Under the pieces are notes generated by a model. The model made no database searches. It saw only the letters and a list, made by a program, of their open reading frames with translations, and was not told where the DNA came from. A program made the translations under genes and the position numbers. Of a DNA stretch of 64,000 nucleotides, positions 49,654 through 60,180 are shown one piece after another (the first letter of the stretch is position 1; each line of letters opens with the position of its first letter). Origin of the DNA: Variovorax paradoxus. Lineage in GTDB: Bacteria > Pseudomonadota > Gammaproteobacteria > Burkholderiales > Burkholderiaceae_C. The stretch is taken from positions 57,227-121,226 of the forward strand of contig NZ_JXQQ01000030.1 in the NCBI RefSeq assembly GCF_000834655.1, given 5' to 3'.

Positions 49654-51060
49654 TCAGTACTGATCGCTGTGGCTGTAGCCTTCCAGGTTCTCGAACTTGG
49701 TGATCGGCTTCAGGAAAGCCAGCTTGACAGTGCCCGTAGGGCCGTTTCGGTGCTTGCTGATGATCACCTCCGCCACGCCCGGCTCCTTGCTGTTCTTGTC
49801 GTAGTAGTCGTCGCGGTAGATGAACATGATGATGTCCGCGTCCTGCTCGATGGCGCCAGATTCGCGCAAGTCGCTCATCATGGGGCGCTTGTCGGTGCGG
49901 CTTTCCACGCCACGGCTGAGCTGAGAGAGCGCGATCACCGGGCATTTGAGCTCCTTGGCGAGCATCTTCAGGCCCCGCGAGATTTCACCCACGGCCGTTG
50001 CACGGTTCTCGTCGCCGCTCGAGCTGGTGGACATGAGCTGCAGGTAGTCGACCACGATCAGGCCCAGGCGCCCGTACTGGCGCGCGAGCCGGCGCGCATT
50101 GGCGCGCAGTTCGCTGGTCGAGAGGCCCGGCGTCTCGTCGATGTGCAGCGACACGGTGCGCAGCTTCTCGATGGCTTCGGTCAGGCGCGGCCACTCCTCG
50201 TCGCTGAGCTTGCCGGTGCGCAAGTGGCCCTGGTCGATGCGGCCGATCGAGCCGACGATACGCACCGCCAGCTGCGACGCGCCCATTTCCATCGAGAACA
50301 CGGCAACGGGCAGGCCTTCGTTGAGCGCCACGTGTTCGGCGATGTTGATCGCCAGCGAGGTCTTGCCCATCGAGGGGCGCGCGGCCAGCACGATCATGTC
50401 GCCCGGCTGCAGGCCCGAGGTCATCTTGTCGAAGTCATGGAAGCCCGTGCGCACGCCCGTGATGTCGTTCGGGTTCTCGGCCATCTCGGTCACACGGTCG
50501 AGCAGTTCGACCACCAGGGCGTCCATGCTCTGGAAGCCCTGCTTCATCCGCGAGCCTTCTTCGCCGATGTTGAAGATCTTCTGCTCGGCTTCGTCGAGGA
50601 TCTTGTCGACCGGCTTGCCCTGCGGGTTGAAGGCGTTGGTCGCGATCTCGTCGCTGGCCGAGACGAGCTTTCGCAGGATCGAGCGCTCGCGCACGATCTC
50701 CGCATAGCGCCGGATGTTGCTCGCGCTGGGCACGTACTGCGCGAGCGAGTTCAGGTAGACCAGACCGCCGATATCGTCGGCCTTGCCCAGGCTCTGCAAC
50801 CGCTCGAAGACGGTGATGACGTCGGCCGCCTTGCTGGCATTGATCAGTCCGCCGATGGCGGCGTAGATCAGCTTGTGCTCGTGACGGTAGAAGTCGTCGT
50901 CGACCAGCAGGTCGCCCATGCGGTCCCAGGCGCCGTTGTCGAGCAGCAGGCCACCGAGCACGCTCGATTCGGCCTCGATGGAGTGCGGCGGAATGCGCAG
51001 TTGGGCGATCTGGCGGTCGGCCGACGCATTACCGTCGGAGTAGGAGAAAACGGCGGACAT
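49654..51060 (-). CDS. dnaB: replicative DNA helicase DnaB
   Basis: 468-residue hexameric helicase at the replication fork. N-terminal primase-interaction domain (PPHSIEAESSVLGGLLLDNGAWD), linker, and RecA-like C-terminal domain with Walker A ARPSMGKTSLAINIAE, Walker B GLIVVDYLQLM and SQLSRGVE. ATG 51060 is preceded by AAGGGAAG. It is downstream of the rpsF-rplI operon, separated by a terminator, and no inteins are present. Confidence 0.97.
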   Translation of the reverse strand: MSAVFSYSDGNASADRQIAQLRIPPHSIEAESSVLGGLLLDNGAWDRMGDLLVDDDFYRHEHKLIYAAIGGLINASKAADVITVFERLQSLGKADDIGGLVYLNSLAQYVPSASNIRRYAEIVRERSILRKLVSASDEIATNAFNPQGKPVDKILDEAEQKIFNIGEEGSRMKQGFQSMDALVVELLDRVTEMAENPNDITGVRTGFHDFDKMTSGLQPGDMIVLAARPSMGKTSLAINIAEHVALNEGLPVAVFSMEMGASQLAVRIVGSIGRIDQGHLRTGKLSDEEWPRLTEAIEKLRTVSLHIDETPGLSTSELRANARRLARQYGRLGLIVVDYLQLMSTSSSGDENRATAVGEISRGLKMLAKELKCPVIALSQLSRGVESRTDKRPMMSDLRESGAIEQDADIIMFIYRDDYYDKNSKEPGVAEVIISKHRNGPTGTVKLAFLKPITKFENLEGYSHSDQY

Positions 51061-51313
51061 GGACTTCCCTTGCAACCCTGCATGCTAAGCCGCGCACGGC
51101 GCTGCGCCTGTGGACAAGGTTGTTAATAAACAGTGATCTTCCGGTGCAACGCGCCGGAAAACTGAGGCGGGCGTCGCTGGGCCGCCCCAACGCGAGCCGC
51201 ACGGGCCCGTCGGGGGGGTGTTACGCGCAGCGAAAAGCCTGGGGGCAACGTTCGCAAAAAGAAAAGCCGCCCGGAGGCGGCTTTTGCGGCAGCGCACGAG
51301 GCGCCACGAACGA
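51061..51313. other. gap between rplI and dnaB
   Basis: The 253-bp gap holds the rplI terminator at 51262-51285. The rest is GC-rich, with GTTGTTAATAAACAG near 51119, and no gene, repeat or clear promoter was seen; the dnaB promoter is presumably here. Confidence 0.5.
51262..51285 (-). terminator. intrinsic terminator of the rpsF-priB-rpsR-rplI operon
   Basis: Perfect 10-bp stem (51262-51271 with 51276-51285) and 4-nt loop; on the minus strand it continues CTTTTTG. It lies 28 bp after the rplI stop and resembles the terminator at 4851-4877 in stem sequence. Confidence 0.85.
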
Positions 51314-51766
51314 TCAGGCGGTTTCGCCGTAGACCGTCACGGTAATCTCGACGACCACGTCGGTGTGCAGCGCAACAGCCACGGTGCTGTCGCCGACGAC
51401 CTTGATCGGGCCGTTGGGCAGGCGCACTTGCGACTTGGCAACCTTGTAGCCTTGCTTGCCCAGCTCTTCGGCGATGTCGCCGTTGGTGACCGAACCGAAC
51501 AGACGGCCGTCGACGCCGGCCTTTTGCGTCAGCTTGACGGTCGTGCCGCCGAGCTTTTCGCCTTGGGCTTGCATTTCAGCCAGCTTGGCGGCCGCAGCCT
51601 TTTCGAGTTCGGCGCGCTTGGCTTCGAATTCGGCCTTGTTGGCAGCGGTGGCGCGACGGGCGCGGCCCGACGGGATCAGGAAATTGCGTGCGTAACCGTC
51701 CTTGACCTTGACGATTTCGCCGAGGGTGCCGAGGTTGACGACCTTGTCCAGAAGAATGACTTGCAT
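51314..51766 (-). CDS. rplI: 50S ribosomal protein L9
   Basis: 150-residue large-subunit protein with the diagnostic [37 protein letters not shown] terminus, a long central helix and a C-terminal rRNA-binding domain. Start 12 bp after the rpsR stop; last gene of its operon. Confidence 0.98.
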   Translation of the reverse strand: MQVILLDKVVNLGTLGEIVKVKDGYARNFLIPSGRARRATAANKAEFEAKRAELEKAAAAKLAEMQAQGEKLGGTTVKLTQKAGVDGRLFGSVTNGDIAEELGKQGYKVAKSQVRLPNGPIKVVGDSTVAVALHTDVVVEITVTVYGETA

Positions 51767-51778
51767 GGTGTCGGCTCC

Positions 51779-52060
51779 TTAGACGCGGTGTTGGTCGCTG
51801 TACGGGACCATGGCCAGGAAGCGTGCGCGCTTGATGGCGGTGTTGAGCTGGCGCTGGTAGATCGCGCGCGTGCCGGTCAGGCGTGCGGGGATGATCTTGC
51901 CGTTTTCGCTGATGAAGTCACGCAGCGTGTCGATGTCCTTGTAGTCGATTTCCTCGACCCCAGCGACGGTGAAACGGCAGAAGCGCTTGCGCTTGAACAG
52001 CAGCGACTGGGTGTTGCGCTTCGGGCGCTTGTCTTTGTTGAATTTCTTGAACGTGGCCAT
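51779..52060 (-). CDS. rpsR: 30S ribosomal protein S18
   Basis: 93-residue basic protein containing [40 protein letters not shown], the S18 core, which pairs with S6 on the platform. It starts 21 bp after priB. Confidence 0.98.
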   Translation of the reverse strand: MATFKKFNKDKRPKRNTQSLLFKRKRFCRFTVAGVEEIDYKDIDTLRDFISENGKIIPARLTGTRAIYQRQLNTAIKRARFLAMVPYSDQHRV

Positions 52061-52081
52061 TTGGGGACCTCTTGTCGAAAA

Positions 52082-52396
52082 TTAATCTTGCTGAAAATCC
52101 TGGATGTGCAGGACCGGATGCTTGCCATTGCCCGGTGTCGCGAGAAAGCCCTGAAAACGCCAGAGACTTCCCATCGACTGTCTTGCGAGCCGTTCGGCGA
52201 TGGCGCCGAAGGCAACGGCCTTGAGGGCCGTCTTCACCTGCCGGGGTTTGCCTGCTTCATCGAGGGTGGACTCGTGTTCGAGTCTGAGGTCGATGGCGGG
52301 CAAGCCGGCCGGCGTGTATCGCAAGGCTCCGAGTTCGGCAACCGAGGCGGTCAGCAACAGCTGATTGACACCGGTTGCCGCAGCGGCAGCAGTCAC
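52082..52396 (-). CDS. priB: primosomal replication protein N (PriB)
   Basis: 104-residue single-stranded DNA-binding OB-fold protein of the replication-restart primosome. NQLLLTASVAELGALRYTPAGLPAIDLRLEHEST fits PriB. The start is a GTG at 52396, 4 bp after the rpsF stop; an ATG at 52401 is out of frame and stops at once. Its position within the S6-S18-L9 operon is typical of beta- and gammaproteobacteria. Confidence 0.9.
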   Translation of the reverse strand: MTAAAAATGVNQLLLTASVAELGALRYTPAGLPAIDLRLEHESTLDEAGKPRQVKTALKAVAFGAIAERLARQSMGSLWRFQGFLATPGNGKHPVLHIQDFQQD

Positions 52397-52400
52397 GCCA

Positions 52401-52775
52401 TCAGTTGTTGTTGGCGGCGTATTCGGCCTGCTGGGCCTTGCGGGCTTCTTCGCGCTCGACCGTCTTCATCATCGACGAAGGACCGGTTTCGGCCTTCTTC
52501 TTCTGGACGGTGAGGTGACGCAGCACGGCATCGTTGAACTTGAACGCGTGTTCCAGTTCGCCCATCACGGTTTGCTCGGCTTCGATGTTGACGCACAAGT
52601 AGTGCGCCTTGTTAAGCTTGTTGATCTGGTAGGCCAACTGGCGGCGGCCCCAGTCTTCAACGCGATGGACCTTGCCACCGCCGGCCGTGATCAGGCCCTT
52701 GTAGCGCTCCAGCATGGCCGGAACTTGCTCGCTCTGATCCGGGTGGATCAGCAAAATGATTTCGTAGTGACGCAT
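52401..52775 (-). CDS. rpsF: 30S ribosomal protein S6
   Basis: 124-residue protein, [26 protein letters not shown], and the [19 protein letters not shown] core. AAGGAG precedes the ATG by about 6 nt. First gene of the operon; a Ser/Glu/Lys tail follows residue 95. A consensus promoter lies 81-110 bp upstream. Confidence 0.98.
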   Translation of the reverse strand: MRHYEIILLIHPDQSEQVPAMLERYKGLITAGGGKVHRVEDWGRRQLAYQINKLNKAHYLCVNIEAEQTVMGELEHAFKFNDAVLRHLTVQKKKAETGPSSMMKTVEREEARKAQQAEYAANNN

Positions 52776-52855
52776 GGCACTCCTTGTGGATTCTTCCGAG
52801 GAAGAGGAAAAGCCACCTGCAGCGTCGGGCGCAGTGTGGCAAGGCAAAGCCGGCG

Positions 52856-52885
52856 ATTATAGCCCTGGAATCGGCAGTCCGGCAA
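52856..52885 (-). promoter_or_regulatory. sigma-70 promoter of the rpsF operon
   Basis: On the minus strand: TTGCCG (52880-52885), 18-bp spacer, and a consensus TATAAT (52856-52861). The -35 matches 4 of 6. The leader is about 75 nt and passes through a small hairpin region that could hold an S6/S18 autoregulatory site, not verified. Confidence 0.6.
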
Positions 52886-52891
52886 GGCAAC

Positions 52892-53383
52892 TCAGTCGTT
52901 GAGGGCCTTGTCCAGGGCGGCGGCCTTCTCGGCACCGACCGCGGCGCGGATCTTGGGTGCCAGAGCGAGCAGGTCTTCGTAGCTGGTCGTGCCCTCGACC
53001 TGCAGGTTGAGCCGGAACCCCATCAGGCCCAGGCTGCCCGTGAGCTGGGTGGCGATCGGGTAGGCATCCTTGTAGCGCTGCTGCCTGGTGCGGCCGGACG
53101 AGCCCGAGCCTGCCGCGGGTGCCGCCGGCGCGGCGGGCTTCGGAACCTCTGCGGGCGCATTTGCAGCGGCCGGCGGCGGCGCACTGCCCGCCATCGGTTC
53201 CAGAAGCCCCAACGCGACCATGTGGTCGATGTCCTCGCGCACGATACCCATGCCGTTGGCCAGCACCTCGTCGATCGAGCGCTTGCCGTCGAACAGGATG
53301 AATGCCGAGCGCTGGCGCGGCGTCACCGGGACCGATCGGTCTTTCAGGGCCTGCTGGCCCGTTGGCGTCTTCACAAGAATCAT
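52892..53383 (-). CDS. hypothetical protein with Pro/Ala-rich linker
   Basis: 163 residues. The N-terminal part (ILVKTPTGQQALKDRSVPVTPRQRSAFILFDGKRSIDEVLA) and the C-terminal part (YKDAYPIATQLTGSLGLMGFRLNLQVEGTTSYEDLLAL) flank an Ala/Pro-rich linker at residues about 68-92. No known domain was recognised; the N-terminal section looks like a small winged-helix or DUF module present in Burkholderiales proteins. It ends 31 bp before the rpsF promoter and shares its direction. Confidence 0.68.
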   Translation of the reverse strand: MILVKTPTGQQALKDRSVPVTPRQRSAFILFDGKRSIDEVLANGMGIVREDIDHMVALGLLEPMAGSAPPPAAANAPAEVPKPAAPAAPAAGSGSSGRTRQQRYKDAYPIATQLTGSLGLMGFRLNLQVEGTTSYEDLLALAPKIRAAVGAEKAAALDKALND

Positions 53384-53470
53384 GGTGATCTTCCCTTCCG
53401 GGATGCGCCCGTGAATCTGGCAAGTCTGGCATCAAATACGCAATTTGTTTCCAAAACACCTACAGGTCGC

Positions 53471-53494
53471 GGGAATCCCCCCATGGGGATTTCC
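53471..53494 (-). terminator. stable hairpin beyond ppsA, candidate terminator
   Basis: Ten-base-pair stem (53471-53480 with 53485-53494, one G.U pair) with a CCAT loop, 22 bp after the ppsA stop. It lacks a T-run on the exit side, so it may be a terminator needing help or a 3'-end stabiliser. Confidence 0.4.
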
Positions 53495-53516
53495 GCCATC
53501 CGACGCGCGAAGAGCT

Positions 53517-55910
<2,394 letters not shown>

Positions 55911-56101
55911 GGGAAAGCTCCAGAAGTTGAAACCGGTGCTGCATGCAGGCGGCACGGCACGATCGTTGTCGTTGCTTTGGGTGCGGGTGCGGCGTGCATG
56001 GAAAGAATGGGGGGTTGGGAAAGCGGATTCCCGATAATGGACCGGATTGTAGGCGTGGCAAGGTTGCCGGCGCCGCAGGACAAGGCCGCAAGAGCAACAC
56101 C

Positions 56102-56923
56102 ATGCATACACGCACTGTTTTCTTCATTTCCGACGGCACCGGCATCACCGCCGAGACTTTCGGCAACGCCGTGCTGGCCCAGTTCGAGATGAAGCCGCGC
56201 CACGTGCGGCTCCCGTTCACCGACACGGTCGACAAGGCCCACCAGGCCGTCCGGCAGATCAACCACACGGCCGAACTCGAGGGCGTGCGGCCCATCGTCT
56301 TCACCACGCTGGCCAACATGGACGTGCTGGAAGTGATCGAAACCGGATGCAAGGGCATGCTGCTGGACATGTTCGGCACCTTCGTGCGGCCGCTGGAAAT
56401 CGAACTGGCGGTGAAGTCGAACCACCGCATCGGCCGCTTCAGCGACGTGAGCAAGAGCAAGGAATACAACGCCCGCATCGCCGCCATCGACTTCAGCCTG
56501 GCGCACGACGACGGCCAGAGCAACCGCGACCTGCAGGGCGCCGACGTGATCCTGGTGGGCGTGAGCCGCAGCGGCAAGACGCCCACTTCGCTCTACTTGG
56601 CGATGCAGCACGGGCTGAAGGCGGCCAACTACCCGCTGATTCCCGAAGACTTCGACCGCCGCCAGTTGCCGCCCGCCCTGATGCCGCACCGCAAGAAGAT
56701 CTTCGGCCTGACGATCCAGCCCGAGCGCCTGAGCGAAATCCGCAACGAACGGCGGCCCGATTCGCGCTATGCGAGCCTGGAGAACTGCCGCCACGAGGTG
56801 AGCGAGGCCGAGGCGATGATGCGGCGCGCCGGCATTCGCTGGCTATCGACCACCACCAAGTCGATCGAGGAAATCGCGACGACGATCCTGCAGGAGCTGC
56901 GGCCGGAGCGCCTCACGTACTGA
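56102..56923 (+). CDS. ppsR: PEP synthase regulatory protein (bifunctional kinase/pyrophosphorylase)
   Basis: 273-residue DUF299 protein that inactivates PEP synthase by ADP-dependent phosphorylation of its Thr and reactivates it by phosphorolysis. [24 protein letters not shown] at the start and the P-loop [15 protein letters not shown] near residue 157 are diagnostic. It starts 191 bp from ppsA on the other strand, the canonical divergent pair, so activity and regulator are co-located. Confidence 0.95.
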   Translation: MHTRTVFFISDGTGITAETFGNAVLAQFEMKPRHVRLPFTDTVDKAHQAVRQINHTAELEGVRPIVFTTLANMDVLEVIETGCKGMLLDMFGTFVRPLEIELAVKSNHRIGRFSDVSKSKEYNARIAAIDFSLAHDDGQSNRDLQGADVILVGVSRSGKTPTSLYLAMQHGLKAANYPLIPEDFDRRQLPPALMPHRKKIFGLTIQPERLSEIRNERRPDSRYASLENCRHEVSEAEAMMRRAGIRWLSTTTKSIEEIATTILQELRPERLTY

Positions 56924-56924
56924 T

Positions 56925-56945
56925 TTGCTATCTTTTGAATAGCAA
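56925..56945. repeat. TTGCTAT-N7-ATAGCAA palindrome between convergent genes
   Basis: Perfect 7-bp inverted repeat with a 7-nt T-rich loop right after the ppsR stop and 22 bp from the hmuV stop. Its AT-rich composition stands out from the surroundings; similar ATAGC palindromes are, from memory, common in Comamonadaceae intergenic DNA, but no second copy is in this window. Confidence 0.4.
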
Positions 56946-56966
56946 CATCGCAAGCACCGGCAAGGG

Positions 56967-57776
56967 CTACCCGAACAGATATTGCACCGTACCGTCCGCG
57001 CTGGTGACCGGCTGGCACGGCATGCCCCACACCGCCTCGATCAGCGCAGGTTGAAGCACCTCGGCGGTCGTTCCTTGACGCAAACCGTCTTCGGCGCCCA
57101 GCACCACCACCTCGTCGGCATAGCGCCGCGCGAGGTTCAGGTCGTGCAGCACCGCCACCACGCCCACGCCGCGCGCCGCCCAGGCACGCAGGAGTCGCAT
57201 CGCCGAATGCTGGTGCGCCAGGTCCAGGGCCGCCGTGGGTTCGTCGAGCAGCAACCAGCGGGTGCCGCCATCGGAACGCGGATGCCATAGCTGCGCCAGT
57301 GCCCGCGCCAGGTGAACCCGGGCCTTCTCGCCGCCCGAGAGCGTATTGAGGATGCGCGGCGCCAGCGCCGTGACGTCGGTCAACGCCATCGCTTCGGCAA
57401 TGATCCCGTCTTCGTCGCGATCGGGGGCGCGCCGATGCGGATAGCGTCCCAGCGCAACGATGTCTTGCGCAGTGAAGTCGAAGGCGACCGCGCTTTCCTG
57501 CGGCATCAGCGCCCGGCGCAGCGCCAGTGCCGGCATCCCGTGGTCAGCAAGTGGCCGGCCGTCGAGCGTCGCACTGCCCTGCGTCGGCTCGCGCTGGCCG
57601 GACAGCACCGACAGCAGCGTCGACTTGCCCGCGCCGTTCGGGCCGAGGATCGCGGTCACGCGGCCCGGCGCCAGATCGACGGAGGCCTTCGCCAGCAGCG
57701 TCTTCGGGCCGATGCGCACCTCGGCGCCGGCGCACGACAGCGCGCCCGTCCCCGCCGTCATGCCCTCCCCCTTCAT
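56967..57776 (-). CDS. hmuV: haem ABC transporter ATP-binding protein HmuV
   Basis: 269-residue ATPase of the haem importer. Walker A GPNGAGKSTLLS near residue 46, signature LSGGEKARVHLARAL, Walker B WLLLDEPTAALD, and C-terminal IEAVWGMPCQPV. The ATG at 57776 overlaps the hmuU stop (ATGA); an in-frame ATG at 57761, preceded by a purine-rich GGGGGAGG, is also plausible and would be 264 residues. Confidence 0.92.
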   Translation of the reverse strand: MKGEGMTAGTGALSCAGAEVRIGPKTLLAKASVDLAPGRVTAILGPNGAGKSTLLSVLSGQREPTQGSATLDGRPLADHGMPALALRRALMPQESAVAFDFTAQDIVALGRYPHRRAPDRDEDGIIAEAMALTDVTALAPRILNTLSGGEKARVHLARALAQLWHPRSDGGTRWLLLDEPTAALDLAHQHSAMRLLRAWAARGVGVVAVLHDLNLARRYADEVVVLGAEDGLRQGTTAEVLQPALIEAVWGMPCQPVTSADGTVQYLFG

Positions 57777-58810
57777 ACGCGCCCCCTGAAGTGCCGCAGC
57801 ATCAAGAGGAACATCGGCACGCCGATGAAGGCGGTGAGCACGCCCAGCGGAAGTTCGGCAGGTGCCATCACCGTGCGGGCCACCGTGTCGGCCGCGAGCA
57901 CCAGCGCGGCACCCAACAACGCCGAGGCGGGCAGCACGAGGCGGTGATCGGGCCCCGCCACCATGCGCACCCAGTGCGGCGCGATCAGCCCGATGAATCC
58001 GATGATGCCGGTCGTGGCCGTCACGGCGCCCACGGCCACCGCCGTGATGACGATGGCGTGCCGCTTGGTGCGTTCGACGTCCACGCCGAGCAGCGCCGCC
58101 TGCGCCTCGCCGAGCGCGATGGCGTTCAAGGGCGATGCAAGCGATGCCGCCGCCCAGCACGAGAGAAACACCGCGACGCACACAAGAATCACAGCGCTCC
58201 ACCGCGCCCCGCCCAGGCTCCCCAGCAGCCAGAACTGCAGGCTGCGCAGTTGCTCGTCGGTGGCCATCACGCTCAACAACCCCAGCCCGGCGCCCGCGAG
58301 CGCATTGATCGCGATGCCCGCCAGCAGCATCAGCGCCACGCGCGTGCCGCCCTCGCTGCGCGAGAGCGCGTAGATCAGCAGCGTGACCAGGAAACCACCG
58401 CCGAAGGCCATGGCCACCAATGTCCAGCTGCCGAGCGTGCGCGGCAGCACCGGCCAGAACCACGCGCCCAGCACGATGGTGATGCCGGCCGCGAGCGCCG
58501 CACCGCTGCTGATGCCGATGAGCCCGGGGTCCGCCAGCGGATTGCGAAAGAGCCCCTGCATCAGCGTGCCCGCCATGCCGAGCCCCGCGCCCGCGGCCAC
58601 GCCAAGGATGAGGCGCGGCAGCCGGATGTTGAGGAACACGAGGTGCTCGGGCGACTGGTTGCTTCCGCCCTGCCCCAGCGAGGTCAGCACGCTCCACAGC
58701 TGCGAAAGACTGATGGCGTAGGCGCCCGACACGGCGCCCACCGCGAACGCTGCAACGAGCAGCAGCGCGCTGCCGCCCAGCACGGCGCGCGCTCCAAACC
58801 GCTGGTTCAT
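57773..58810 (-). CDS. hmuU: haem ABC transporter permease HmuU (FecCD family)
   Basis: 345 residues with about ten helices of the FecCD/BtuC type; RLPRLILGVAAGAGLGMAGTLMQGLFRNPLADPGLIGISSGAALAAG is the family signature and GFIGLIAPHWVRMVAGPDHR the cytoplasmic loop that meets HmuV. It starts 55 bp after the hmuT stop. It should pass haem from HmuT across the inner membrane. Confidence 0.94.
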   Translation of the reverse strand: MNQRFGARAVLGGSALLLVAAFAVGAVSGAYAISLSQLWSVLTSLGQGGSNQSPEHLVFLNIRLPRLILGVAAGAGLGMAGTLMQGLFRNPLADPGLIGISSGAALAAGITIVLGAWFWPVLPRTLGSWTLVAMAFGGGFLVTLLIYALSRSEGGTRVALMLLAGIAINALAGAGLGLLSVMATDEQLRSLQFWLLGSLGGARWSAVILVCVAVFLSCWAAASLASPLNAIALGEAQAALLGVDVERTKRHAIVITAVAVGAVTATTGIIGFIGLIAPHWVRMVAGPDHRLVLPASALLGAALVLAADTVARTVMAPAELPLGVLTAFIGVPMFLLMLRHFRGRV

Positions 58811-58865
58811 TGAGCAGCCTTCGCGCTTCGCGCTGCAGCGTTCGCCTGCGGAGCAGCCCGGCGGC

Positions 58866-59765
58866 TCATGCCAGCGCAGCCTGGAACTTGCCGTGCAACT
58901 CGCCGATGGCGGCCGGTAGCCGCGGGCCGAAGCCCAGCAGCAGCAAGGCGTCCTGCGTGATGAGCGCGCGCTTTTTGTACGCCGGCGTGAGCGCCAGCTC
59001 GGGCCGCTCCCAGAACCTGTCGATGCCGCCGTGCGCCTCGATGCTCTGCGTGCTCGTGAGGATGATGTCGGGTGCGGCGCTCGCCATGGCCTCGGCCGTC
59101 ATCGGCCGGTAGCCGTGGAAACCGCCCAGCGCGTTGACGCCGCCCGCATAGCCGATCACCGAATGCGCTGCGGTCTTCTCGCCCGAGACCTGCGGGCTCG
59201 CGCTATGCGAGAGCACGAACAGCACCTTGGGCTTGCGGCCTCTCGCCGCGCCCACGCGCTGCTGCACTTGCGACCATTCGGCATCGAGCCGGGCCTGCAG
59301 TTCGCGCGCCTGCGTTTCCTTGGCGGCGGCGCGGCCCACGGCCTGCACCTTGCGCTGCACTTCGGCCCAAGTGTGGTCGGCCTCGATGATCTCGACCTTC
59401 ACGCCCGCCGTGCGGATCTGGTCGAGCACCACGGTCGGCCCCGACTCGTTGGTGGCAATGATCGCGTCCGGCTTCAGGGACAGCAGGCCCTCGGCCGACA
59501 GCTGGCGCATGTAGCCCACCTTGGGCGTGCTGCGCGCGGCCGCCGGATAGAGGCTGGTGGTGTCGGTGCCCACCAGCTGGCCTTCGGCGCCGAGGATGTA
59601 GACCACTTCGGTGATCGCGCCGCTGACCGTCACCAGCCGCGGCAGGCGCCTGTCCTGCGCGAGCGCGGGCCAGGCGGCGACGCCGAGCGCCATAGCGGAA
59701 AGCGCGCGCAGCATGTCGCGGCGGCGCGCCGAAGGGAGAAGAAGGGAATCGTGGTGATCGCTCAT
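58866..59765 (-). CDS. hmuT: haem-binding periplasmic protein HmuT
   Basis: 299-residue periplasmic binding protein of the BtuF/ChuT type. The N terminus has RRRDMLRALSAMALGVAAWPALAQ, a Tat-like signal; the mature part reads PRLVTVSGAITEVVYILGAEGQLVGTDTTSLYPAAA, EIIEADHTWAEVQRKV and SHSASPQVSG. A Tyr in TSLYP is at the position where ChuT/HmuT bind haem iron. It begins 34 bp after the VOC protein gene. Clear operon context. Confidence 0.92.
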   Translation of the reverse strand: MSDHHDSLLLPSARRRDMLRALSAMALGVAAWPALAQDRRLPRLVTVSGAITEVVYILGAEGQLVGTDTTSLYPAAARSTPKVGYMRQLSAEGLLSLKPDAIIATNESGPTVVLDQIRTAGVKVEIIEADHTWAEVQRKVQAVGRAAAKETQARELQARLDAEWSQVQQRVGAARGRKPKVLFVLSHSASPQVSGEKTAAHSVIGYAGGVNALGGFHGYRPMTAEAMASAAPDIILTSTQSIEAHGGIDRFWERPELALTPAYKKRALITQDALLLLGFGPRLPAAIGELHGKFQAALA

Positions 59766-59799
59766 GAGGTCGCAGCCAGCGAAAGATGGAAGGCGCGGG

Positions 59800-60180
59800 T
59801 CAGCCGCGCCGGGGGATGTTGTGTGCAATGCGCCAGAGCACGCCGCTCGGGTCGGTCAACGTGAAATCGACCATGCCCCATGGGCGCTCGCCCGGCGGCG
59901 TGGCGTTGACGCCGTAGCGCTCGGCCAGACGCTCGGCCTGCACATGGGCCCACCACGCATGCGCGTCGTCGACCAGCAGGTGCATCATGAAATTCTCGGC
60001 ATGGCTCTGCACATAGAACTGCTGCAGCAGGAAGCTGCTGTTGCCGTGCAGGAAGTAGGCGATGCCGTCTTCGTTCGACGCCATCGTGAACCCCAGGTCC
60101 CGGTAAAAGGCGCACGACAGCGCGAAGTCCCTCGCCGGAACGAAAGCCTTGATCTCGACGACGTTCAGCGCGGCGCTCAC
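59800..60180 (-). CDS. VOC-family protein embedded in the haem-uptake operon
   Basis: 126 residues; start is GTG overlapping the hmuS stop (GTGA). It is a single VOC domain (KAFVPARDFALSCAFYRDLGFTMASNEDGIAYFLH, MHLLVDDAHAWWAH, MVDFTLTDPSGVLWRIAHN). The family is glyoxalase/dioxygenase-like; the metal-site residues (His in MHLL, Glu/Asp near the end) are only partly conserved. Its tight coupling to the haem-degrading protein suggests a role in haem or degradation-product handling; this is inference. Confidence 0.72.
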   Translation of the reverse strand: MSAALNVVEIKAFVPARDFALSCAFYRDLGFTMASNEDGIAYFLHGNSSFLLQQFYVQSHAENFMMHLLVDDAHAWWAHVQAERLAERYGVNATPPGERPWGMVDFTLTDPSGVLWRIAHNIPRRG

